This document shows positions 1 to 6,229 of a stretch of 6,309 nucleotides of DNA, in pieces (position 1 is the first letter of the stretch; each line of letters starts with the position of its first letter). A program made the position numbers and the translations under genes. The notes under the pieces are model-generated. The model made no database searches. It saw only the letters and a program-made list of their open reading frames with translations, and was not told the origin of the DNA. The DNA comes from Cryomorphaceae bacterium. Its GTDB lineage: Bacteria; Bacteroidota; Bacteroidia; Flavobacteriales; Schleiferiaceae. The DNA is taken from assembly GCA_003451355.1 (NCBI GenBank), contig DMDX01000008.1, forward strand, positions 4,212-10,520, given 5' to 3'.

Positions 1-296
1 CCGCTGTCGAGGTAGTCTTCGAAGCCCATGGCTGCGACCTCTGAAGGCCGATCAAGTCGGTGAAGGTCAAAGTGGTATATGGGGCCGTCGGGGGCTTCGT
101 ACTCGTTGACCAGGGCAAACGTGGGGCTACTCGCGCGGTCCATAGACCCTAATGCGCGAAGCCAATAGCTAACGGCCGTCGTCTTGCCCGCACCCATTTC
201 GCCACGAAGCGCGACAACCCCCGAAAGCGCCGCCGCATGATCTGTCGCCCACTGAAGCCAGTCGGACGGATCACTGAGAATGTGCACCTCTTCCAC
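1..296 (-). CDS. tsaE: TsaE, tRNA threonylcarbamoyladenosine (t6A) synthesis ATPase, C-terminus cut by window edge
   Basis: TsaE is the small P-loop ATPase that works with TsaB and TsaD to place the threonylcarbamoyl group on A37 of ANN-decoding tRNAs in the cytoplasm. I translated 98 residues from the minus strand. They show a Walker A motif GEMGAGKTT (about residues 32-40), the family signature SPTFALVNEY (57-66), YHFDLHRL (74-81) and GFEDYLDS (91-98), all in the usual TsaE order. The last roughly 40-60 residues of a normal 140-160 aa protein lie beyond base 1. The start is uncertain because no ATG is available. GTG at 296 or GTG at 287 gives a normal N-terminal length. A CTG at 311-309 would overlap the TGA stop of the upstream porX-like gene. 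The gene follows that gene by about 11 bases on the same strand, so the two are probably co-transcribed. Identity is secure; start choice is weak. Confidence 0.9.
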   Translation of the reverse strand, partial: MEEVHILSDPSDWLQWATDHAAALSGVVALRGEMGAGKTTAVSYWLRALGSMDRASSPTFALVNEYEAPDGPIYHFDLHRLDRPSEVAAMGFEDYLDS

Positions 297-307
297 AGCC
301 GCAAAGG

Positions 308-1864
308 TCAGGTACGCGGGCGCAGCACCGCAAACGGAACCACGACTTCTTCGAGCGAAATTCCGCCGTGCTGGTAGCTGCCGTCAAACTTCTCGACGTG
401 GTGGTGGTACTGGTTCTGGTACACGAAGTAGTCCTGCTCGCCGGCGAACACGACTTTGTCGCCAAGATTGGTCGCGGGAATTCCGAGGCGTTCGGGGTCC
501 GCCACCAAGGCGACCTCCTTTTCTTTGAACTCCATTCCGCGGCCCACTTTGTAGCGCAAATTCGCCGTGAGGTCGCGCGCACCCCGAATGTGGACGGGCT
601 TTTTGACGGTGAGGGTTCCGTGGTCGGTCGTTACCACAAGGGTGACCCCATCGTGGGCCAGGTCGTCGACCCAGGCTTTGAGTGGCGAATGGTTCCACCA
701 CGAGGCCGTCAGGCTGCGAAAGCCGCGGTCGTCCTTGGCCAAGTCGCGCAAGATCACCTCATCCGTTTTGGCGTGGCTCATGCGGTCGATGAAGTTGACC
801 ACCACCGCAACCAGGTCCTTGCCACGCAGCTCGCGCCACTTCGATACGAAGCGCTGCTCGCTGGTTGCGTGCGTCAGCTTGGCGTAGCCCGGAGTGGCCA
901 ACCCGTTGCGGGTCGCCCAGTGCGCCAAAAAGAAGTCTTCGTTGCTGTTGCGTCCGCCCTCTGCATCAAGCACGTCGCGCACCCAACGGTCGGGGTGGCG
1001 CTTTGCGAGCTCTGAAGGCATGGCTCCGCCCAGCAGCGCGTTGCGCGCATACTGCGTGGCCGTCGGCAAAATGCTGGCGTAGACGTCGTCGGATTCGACG
1101 CGGAACTTGCTCGTCATCAGCGACTGAATCTCTTGCCACTGGTCAAGGCGCAGGTTGTCAAAAACCAGAAGCACCACCTTCTCGCCACGGTCCAGCAGGG
1201 GCTTGATGCGCACGTCGAGCAGCTGGTGGCTAAACAGGCAGGGCGCCTCGTCGTCGTGCAGCAACTTCGGGTACTCAGAGGCCCACCAGCGGGTGAAGAG
1301 CCTGTTGGCCTCCTCGCGCTGGTGGTCGAGCATGGCGCGCATCGACTCGGCTTCTCCGCCGGCCAGCTCGCGGTCCCAGCGCAGCAGTTCTCGGTAGACT
1401 TCGGTCCACGAATCCCAATTGTGCGCATCAGCGATGCGTTCACCCAACTCGCGAAACCCTTGCTGGTAGCGGCTTGCGCTGCGCGCACCCTGGAGCGCAC
1501 CCTGCCCGAGAATTCGGGTCAAGGTAGACAGCACCTGGCGGGGCTGCACGGGCTTGAGCAAGTAGTCTGCGAGCTGCGACCCGAGGGCGTCCGCCATGAG
1601 GCCTTCTTCTTCGCTCTTGGTCACCATCACCACGGGCAGGGCCGGCTTCAGCGCCTTGATCTGGGGCAGCACGTCGAGCCCGCTCGGCCCGGGCATGTGC
1701 TCGTCCAAAAGGACGCAGTCGAGCGACTCCGAACGCACCAAAACCAGGGCATCTGCCGCGTTGGTTGCGGTAACCACCTGGATTCCGCGCCCCTCGAGGT
1801 ACAAAATGTGGGGGCGAAGTGCCTCGACTTCGTCGTCAACCCATAAGATCCTCGAATTTTCCAT
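308..1864 (-). CDS. porX: PorX-like response regulator: receiver domain fused to PglZ (alkaline phosphatase superfamily) domain
   Basis: This is a 518-residue two-domain regulator. Residues 1-120 form a CheY-like receiver: acidic pair D10/D11, phospho-acceptor D54 in LLDEHMPG, T82 and K104 in LLKP. Residues about 125-225 are a predicted helical linker. Residues about 228-518 form a PglZ/alkaline-phosphatase-type domain with likely metal-site residues D236 (VFDNLRLD), a Thr in LPTAT (268-270), D360 and H364 (IDRMSHAK), D414/H415 (TTDHG) and H499 (YQHGGISLEE). No DNA-binding domain is present. Known family: PorX of Porphyromonas and Flavobacterium, partner of sensor PorY, regulates the type IX secretion system, and its PglZ domain has been reported as a zinc-dependent phosphodiesterase on oligonucleotides. 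All expected catalytic positions appear present, so the enzyme is probably active. A run of three His (487-489) precedes the H499 motif. The ATG at 1864 gives the VDDE motif normal spacing. No sensor kinase lies in the window. The symbol is by architecture and length; orthology was not tested. Confidence 0.88.
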   Translation of the reverse strand: MENSRILWVDDEVEALRPHILYLEGRGIQVVTATNAADALVLVRSESLDCVLLDEHMPGPSGLDVLPQIKALKPALPVVMVTKSEEEGLMADALGSQLADYLLKPVQPRQVLSTLTRILGQGALQGARSASRYQQGFRELGERIADAHNWDSWTEVYRELLRWDRELAGGEAESMRAMLDHQREEANRLFTRWWASEYPKLLHDDEAPCLFSHQLLDVRIKPLLDRGEKVVLLVFDNLRLDQWQEIQSLMTSKFRVESDDVYASILPTATQYARNALLGGAMPSELAKRHPDRWVRDVLDAEGGRNSNEDFFLAHWATRNGLATPGYAKLTHATSEQRFVSKWRELRGKDLVAVVVNFIDRMSHAKTDEVILRDLAKDDRGFRSLTASWWNHSPLKAWVDDLAHDGVTLVVTTDHGTLTVKKPVHIRGARDLTANLRYKVGRGMEFKEKEVALVADPERLGIPATNLGDKVVFAGEQDYFVYQNQYHHHVEKFDGSYQHGGISLEEVVVPFAVLRPRT

Positions 1865-1875
1865 GCATTTGTGGT

Positions 1876-1883
1876 TAAGTTTG
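1876..1883 (+). promoter_or_regulatory. Candidate Bacteroidota -7 promoter element for the HD/lpx operon
   Basis: TAAGTTTG is an exact match to the Bacteroidota sigma-A -7 consensus TAnnTTTG. It lies in the 37-base spacer between the divergent start codons (minus start ending at 1864, plus ATG at 1902). Transcription would begin near 1889-1891, giving a leader of only about 12 bases before the ATG. The -33 element is poor: the best candidate is the T-rich stretch 1857-1860, inside the 5' end of the divergent gene and with spacing a little short. On the minus strand TAGCTTGA (1896-1889) is an imperfect -7 element for the porX-like gene, with TTG at 1924-1922 as a distant -33 candidate. The position supports the call, but an eight-base motif with four free or A/T-biased positions can occur by chance. 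Confidence 0.45.
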
Positions 1884-1901
1884 GGTATTCAAGCTATTTC
1901 T

Positions 1902-3155
1902 ATGCCGCCCGTTCCCGCGACCAACAAGTTCAAACTTTTTAACGATCCGATCTACGGTTTTATTTCGCTTCCGTCGGAACGAATTTTTGACCTGGTCGAG
2001 CACCCCTACTTTCAGCGACTGCGGCGCATCAGCCAGCTCGGACTCAGCTACTTGGTCTACCCCGGCGCCTACCACACCCGCTTTCACCACGCCCTGGGCG
2101 CCATGCACCTTATGCAAAAAGCCATCCAGGTTTTGCGCCGCAAGGGCATCGAAATCACGGATTCCGAAGAAGAATCCGCCCAAATCGCCATTCTGCTGCA
2201 CGATGTTGGCCACGGCCCGTTTAGCCATGCACTCGAGCACACCTTACTCGACGGGGTACACCACGAGACCGTGTCGCGCCTCATTATGCGCCGGCTAAAC
2301 GACGAATTTAACGGCCAACTCACCGAAGCCATCGCCATTTTTGAGGGGAGCCACCCGAAGCGTTTTTTGCACGAACTCATCTCGTCGCAGCTCGACATGG
2401 ACCGCATGGACTACCTCAAGCGCGACGCCTTTTACACCGGTGTCATCGAGGGCGCCATCAACAGCGACCGCCTACTTGAAATGCTGCACGTCGCCGACGG
2501 CCAACTCGTGCTCGAGCACAAGGCCATCACGTCGATCGAGAAGTTCTTGATGAGCCGCAGCCTGATGTACTGGCAGGTTTACATGCACAAAACCGTGCTG
2601 AGCGCCGAGCATATGCTGGTCGAAGTTTTGCGCCGCGCTTCATTGCTCGCCCAGCGCGGCGAGGAACTTTTTGCCGGAACCGAGCTCGCAACCCTTCTTT
2701 GCCGGCGACCGAACCACGATGAGTTTACGTCCGAGCCCGAGCTTCTTGAACTGTTTACGCAGCTCGACGACAGCGACATCCTCAGCGCAATCAAGCAGTG
2801 GCAGCGCCACAGCGACCCCGTACTGAGTGCGCTAAGCCGGCGCATTATTGAGCGCAAGCTGTTCCGAATCAAGTTTCTTGAAGCACCCCTGAGCGCTGCC
2901 GACCGTGCGCAACTCGAAGCTTCGGTCGCGGCGAGTATGGGACTTTCGGCAAGCGAATCCGCGCATTTTGTGCTCGAAGGCATCGCGACCAACAAAACCT
3001 ATGCATCTGATAAACAAGAGATTAATCTTCTTAAACGCAGCGGTCAAATAATTCCGCTCACCCAGGCATCAGAAATCCTGCCTTTGAGCGTTTACAGTCA
3101 AGTAATCACCAGACCCTTTGTTTGTTGGCCCAAAGAACTTCCATGGATCCGCTAG
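1902..3155 (+). CDS. HD-domain phosphohydrolase (SAMHD1/dGTPase-like, COG1078 type), substrate unknown
   Basis: A 417-residue cytoplasmic protein of the HD superfamily. Metal-ligand motifs appear in canonical order: RFHHALG (60-66, likely ligand H63), LLHDVGHGPFSH (98-109, HD pair H100/D101) and LDMDRMDYLKRD (164-175, with the final acidic ligand). The N-terminal NDPIYGF and HPYFQRLRRISQLG motifs are typical of the family. Characterised relatives (SAMHD1, bacterial dGTPases) remove triphosphate from dNTPs, but the reaction of this Bacteroidota branch is not known to me. The frame stays open upstream to 1596, but ATG 1902 fits family N-termini and places the NDPIYGF motif at residues 14-20. 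ATG 1863 would add 13 residues and overlap the divergent start codon. No Shine-Dalgarno is visible. The 3' end overlaps lpxD by 13 bases, so the gene appears to head the lipid A operon. Length matches my recollection of roughly 400-residue relatives. Confidence 0.85.
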   Translation: MPPVPATNKFKLFNDPIYGFISLPSERIFDLVEHPYFQRLRRISQLGLSYLVYPGAYHTRFHHALGAMHLMQKAIQVLRRKGIEITDSEEESAQIAILLHDVGHGPFSHALEHTLLDGVHHETVSRLIMRRLNDEFNGQLTEAIAIFEGSHPKRFLHELISSQLDMDRMDYLKRDAFYTGVIEGAINSDRLLEMLHVADGQLVLEHKAITSIEKFLMSRSLMYWQVYMHKTVLSAEHMLVEVLRRASLLAQRGEELFAGTELATLLCRRPNHDEFTSEPELLELFTQLDDSDILSAIKQWQRHSDPVLSALSRRIIERKLFRIKFLEAPLSAADRAQLEASVAASMGLSASESAHFVLEGIATNKTYASDKQEINLLKRSGQIIPLTQASEILPLSVYSQVITRPFVCWPKELPWIR

Positions 3156-4075
3156 GCGCCAGTGCCCTGCCTGCCCGCCCTGCGTCTGAGTGGGCTAAGG
3201 TGCTGGGCGGCGTACTCGAGGGACCCGATGTAGTCGTCGAATTCGCGTGCACACTCGTGTCAGGTGCCCCGGGCGGAATCAGCTTCTTGGCAAACCCGAG
3301 CTACCGACGCGCTTGGGCCGAATCCGCAGCATCAGTAGTTCTTGCCGGAATCGGTACCGAATCACCCGCAGCCTACCTCGGGTGCGTCATTCGGGTCGCA
3401 AACCCCTACGCGGCATGGGCTGCCGTCTTGTCCAGCGGCCAACGCCATGTGGCATGGGCTATTGATCGCCCTACTGGCGTCGATCCCAGCGCGGTGCTTG
3501 CGCCAGGCGTACAGCTTGCTGAAGACGTGGTTATTGGGCCGCGAAGCGTGCTCAACCCGGGTGTGGTTCTTTATCCCGGAACCGTCGTCGGAGCCGACTG
3601 CATCCTCCACGCAAACGTGGTACTGGGTTCGGATGGGTTCGGATTTGTTCCGCCCCACTCAGGCTCGGCGGAATGGACCAAGATTCCGCACCTCGGCCGC
3701 GTACGCATTGGGGACGGAGTTGAATTGGGCTCCGGAACCTGCGTGGACCGCGCCGTGGTGGGCGAAACCGTCATCGGCAACGGATCCAAGCTGGACAACC
3801 TCTGCCAGATCGGGCACAACGTGCGGATTGGAGCGCACTGCGTCCTCGCGGGCCAAGTGGGCGTTGCGGGCTCAAGCGTACTCGAAGATTTCGTGGTCGT
3901 GGGAGGCCAAGCCGGAATCGCCGGCCATATCACTATTGGTCGCGGTGCTCGGATTGGCGCCCAAAGCGGCGTGGCAAAATCCCTTGCACCTGGTTCTGAA
4001 GTACTTGGTAGTCCGGCGGTGGATGCACGCGAATTCCGCCGTTTCTTTGCAGCCCAAAAGTTAGGCCGAGGTTGA
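3143..4075 (+). CDS. lpxD: LpxD, UDP-3-O-(3-hydroxyacyl)glucosamine N-acyltransferase, unusually short
   Basis: LpxD transfers a 3-hydroxyacyl chain from ACP to the 2-amino group of UDP-3-O-acyl-glucosamine, the third step of lipid A synthesis, in the cytoplasm. The 310-residue protein has the N-terminal uridine-binding domain (about 12-105, with ISFLANPSY at 46-54) followed by a left-handed beta-helix of hexapeptide repeats (about 113-280). Signature segments are GSDGFGF (162-168), KIPHLGRVRIGDGVELG (180-196) and CQIGHNVRIG (221-230); H225 corresponds to the catalytic His of E. coli LpxD. The C-terminus ends soon after GSPAVDAREF. Against E. coli LpxD (341 aa, recalled) it lacks about 30 residues of early hexapeptides and about 16 residues of the C-terminal helix. 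ATG 3143 overlaps the HD gene stop by 13 bases; a TTG at 3122 would add 7 residues without homology support. The stop overlaps the lpxC start by four bases. Confidence 0.93.
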   Translation: MDPLGASALPARPASEWAKVLGGVLEGPDVVVEFACTLVSGAPGGISFLANPSYRRAWAESAASVVLAGIGTESPAAYLGCVIRVANPYAAWAAVLSSGQRHVAWAIDRPTGVDPSAVLAPGVQLAEDVVIGPRSVLNPGVVLYPGTVVGADCILHANVVLGSDGFGFVPPHSGSAEWTKIPHLGRVRIGDGVELGSGTCVDRAVVGETVIGNGSKLDNLCQIGHNVRIGAHCVLAGQVGVAGSSVLEDFVVVGGQAGIAGHITIGRGARIGAQSGVAKSLAPGSEVLGSPAVDAREFRRFFAAQKLGRG

Positions 4076-5448
4076 TTCAATATACACTAATTCAAGAATT
4101 TAGCGCAAAAGGTCGCGGAATCCATAGCGGTTCAGCCTGCCACGTGGTGGTCAAGCCCGGCGAACCCGAGAGCGGTTACACCCTCATTCGTAGCGACTTA
4201 AGTGGCAAACCACGGATCAAACTCCACCCCGAACTCGTCACTGAGACGGACCGCTGCACCACACTGAGCGAGGGAGAGGTTTCTGTACACACTGCCGAAC
4301 ACCTGCTTTCGGCCATGTTCGGACTCGGCATTTTGGACGCCGAAATCCACTGTTCCGCTCCCGAACTTCCAATTCTAGACGGATCTGCCAAGCCCTGGAT
4401 TGAGGCGATCGAAGCGGCTGGACGCCGTCCAATGGGCCCAATGCGTGGCTACGCGCTTTGCACTCCAATACGCGTCGAAGACCCTGAGACCGGCTCGTGG
4501 GCCGAGGCCACTCCGGCCGCCATCCCGAGCTACCACGTCGCCCTGAGCCACGAACCCCAAGCAATCGGCCCCTGCAGCGCGCACTTCACCTACGGAGGCG
4601 ACTACGCTTCAGCCATCGCTCCAGCCCGCACCTTTACGCTGGTCAGCCACCTGCTCCCGATGATCCACCGCGGCCTCTTACAGGGTGCCGAAGAAGGATC
4701 CGGAATCCTCGTCATCGACCGCGAACTCAACCCCACCGATTGGGCGGCCCTCGAGCAATTCATTCAGCAGCCCCTTGAGCGCAGCAACCAGCTCGGCGCC
4801 CTCCCTCAAACCCCATTTCGAATGCCTTCTGAGCCCGCCGCGCATAAAATGCTCGACGTACTCGGGGACCTCGCCCTTATCGGCCGACCCGTTGCCGCAG
4901 AAGTTCGTATTTTTAAACCCGGCCACCGCATCAACACCCTATTGGCCCAACGCATCATGGAACAGCTCGAATCCACCAACCCTGTACCTTTTTTTGACCT
5001 TAATACGGCTCCCTTGATGGACGTCACTCAGATCATGTCCATCTTGCCGCACCGCCCGCCGTTCTTGCTCGTGGACCGCATCCACCACAAGACCGAAGAC
5101 GAAATCTGGGGCAGCAAAGCGGTGACCATGAACGAGCCGTTTTTTCCGGGCCACTTCCCTGGCGCTCCCGTGATGCCAGGCGTCCTGCAGCTCGAGGCGA
5201 TGGCTCAGGTGGGCGGAATCCTCGCCCTCAGCACGGTTCCCGACCCTGAAAACTACCTCACCTACTTTCTCAAAATGGACGAGGTCAAGTTCAAGAGCAA
5301 AGTCGGCCCCGGCGACACCCTGTACTTTCACCTCAAACTTACGCAGCCCATTCGGCGCGGAATCGTCGTGATGCGTGGGGCGGCCTACGTGGGTCAAAAA
5401 CTCGTCACTGAAGGCCTGTTCACGGCGATGATCACCAAAGACAAGTAA
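4072..5448 (+). CDS. lpxC/fabZ: LpxC-FabZ fusion: UDP-3-O-acyl-GlcNAc deacetylase joined to 3-hydroxyacyl-ACP dehydratase
   Basis: A bifunctional 458-residue enzyme of a type characteristic of Bacteroidota. Residues 1-300 are LpxC, the zinc deacetylase that commits UDP-3-O-acyl-GlcNAc to lipid A. It shows GRGIHSG (14-20), VHTAEHLLSA (72-81; E76 and zinc ligand H77), APELPILDGS (96-105), ARTF (185-188), HKMLDVLGDL (258-267; ligands H258 and D262) and KPGHRIN (282-288; H285). Residues about 313-458 are FabZ, the hotdog-fold dehydratase of fatty-acid elongation: ILPHRPPFLLVDRI (324-337), GHFPGAPVMPGVLQLEAMAQ (360-379) with catalytic H361 and E375. Both active sites look complete. The start is TTG at 4072, whose TTGA overlaps the lpxD stop. 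The next in-frame ATG encodes M82, after the zinc ligand, so a non-ATG start is required. Fusion lets one protein act on both the LpxA product and the hydroxyacyl-ACP pool that feeds LpxA and LpxD. Confidence 0.96.
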   Translation: MIQYTLIQEFSAKGRGIHSGSACHVVVKPGEPESGYTLIRSDLSGKPRIKLHPELVTETDRCTTLSEGEVSVHTAEHLLSAMFGLGILDAEIHCSAPELPILDGSAKPWIEAIEAAGRRPMGPMRGYALCTPIRVEDPETGSWAEATPAAIPSYHVALSHEPQAIGPCSAHFTYGGDYASAIAPARTFTLVSHLLPMIHRGLLQGAEEGSGILVIDRELNPTDWAALEQFIQQPLERSNQLGALPQTPFRMPSEPAAHKMLDVLGDLALIGRPVAAEVRIFKPGHRINTLLAQRIMEQLESTNPVPFFDLNTAPLMDVTQIMSILPHRPPFLLVDRIHHKTEDEIWGSKAVTMNEPFFPGHFPGAPVMPGVLQLEAMAQVGGILALSTVPDPENYLTYFLKMDEVKFKSKVGPGDTLYFHLKLTQPIRRGIVVMRGAAYVGQKLVTEGLFTAMITKDK

Positions 5449-5451
5449 GCC

Positions 5452-6225
5452 GTGATTTCACCACTCGCCTCGGTCCATCCGGACGCCAAAGTTGCCGGAA
5501 ACGTCCGCATCGATGCCTTTGCCGTGGTCGAGCACGACACCGTGTTGGGTGACGGAACCTGGATCATGAGCGGCAGCCACGTGCTCGCCGGTTCTCGCCT
5601 CGGCAAGAACTGCAGCATTCACCAAGGCGCCGTCGTCGGCGGAATGCCCCAGGACCTCAAGTTCAGCGGCGAATACAGCGAGGTCTTTTTGGGAGACGGC
5701 TGCATTGTTCGCGAAGGTGCAACCATCAACCGCGGAACCAAAGCCTACGGCAAAACCACCCTCGGCAAAGAATGCCTGGTCATGGCCTACGCCCATGTCG
5801 CCCACGACTGCATCATCGGGGACCACGTCATCCTTGTCAACAGTGTCGCCCTCGCCGGCCATGTCGAAATCGGCGACTGGACCATTCTCGGTGGCCTGTC
5901 TGCCGTGCACCAGTTCGTCAAAATCGGCTCGCACGTGATGGTCGGTGGCGGATCCTTGGTCCGCAAAGACATTCCGCCGTTCATCACCGTGGCCCGCGAA
6001 CCGCTCACCTTTGAAGGCGTCAACGCCGTCGGCCTTCGCCGCCGCGGATTCAGCAACGCCCGCATCGAAGAAATTCACCACGCCTACCGCCTGCTGTACC
6101 AAAGCGGATTCAACACAACGCAAGCAGTGAGCGAAATCGAGCGCGAGGTCAACGCGAGCCCCGAACGCACCGAACTCCTCAAGTTTGTGCTCGCCTCTGA
6201 CCGGGGAATTGTGCGCAAGCAATAA
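5452..6225 (+). CDS. lpxA: LpxA, acyl-ACP--UDP-N-acetylglucosamine O-acyltransferase
   Basis: LpxA performs the first step of lipid A synthesis, moving a 3-hydroxyacyl chain from ACP to the 3-OH of UDP-GlcNAc in the cytoplasm. The 257-residue protein has a full hexapeptide beta-helix (about 5-190) and the C-terminal helical domain (about 195-257, starting GLRRRGFS). Diagnostic segments are GGMPQDLKFSGE (63-74), REGATINRGT (87-96), AHVAHDC (114-120) with catalytic H118, LAGHVEIGD (134-142) with H137, and AVHQF (151-155) with H153. The acyl-chain ruler position (E. coli G173) aligns with G166, which fits long chains. The start is GTG at 5452, three bases after the lpxC-fabZ stop; it gives the expected N-terminus (MISPLASVHPDA) with no upstream extension needed. 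Length is slightly under the E. coli enzyme (262), normal for the family. No Shine-Dalgarno is visible, and expression is probably by coupling to the upstream gene. Confidence 0.96.
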   Translation: MISPLASVHPDAKVAGNVRIDAFAVVEHDTVLGDGTWIMSGSHVLAGSRLGKNCSIHQGAVVGGMPQDLKFSGEYSEVFLGDGCIVREGATINRGTKAYGKTTLGKECLVMAYAHVAHDCIIGDHVILVNSVALAGHVEIGDWTILGGLSAVHQFVKIGSHVMVGGGSLVRKDIPPFITVAREPLTFEGVNAVGLRRRGFSNARIEEIHHAYRLLYQSGFNTTQAVSEIEREVNASPERTELLKFVLASDRGIVRKQ

Positions 6226-6229
6226 CCTT

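Noticed and set aside
368..1846. Long plus-strand open frames (368-1015, 1133-1846) opposite the porX-like gene
   Set aside because: They lie entirely within the REC-PglZ coding region, show no recognisable motifs and are explained by high GC content.
1596..1901. Upstream extension of the HD protein to an ATG at 1596
   Set aside because: The extra 102 residues are antisense to the receiver domain of the divergent gene and rich in Ser/Arg/Thr; the homologous N-terminus begins just after ATG 1902.
3122..3142. TTG start for lpxD seven codons upstream
   Set aside because: The added residues have no LpxD similarity and an ATG at 3143 is available; the LpxD N-terminal domain starts about 12 residues after that.
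3143..4075. lpxD as a frameshifted pseudogene because of its short length
   Set aside because: The frame is continuous, the hexapeptide periodicity holds throughout and the catalytic H225 region is intact; shortness alone does not show inactivation.
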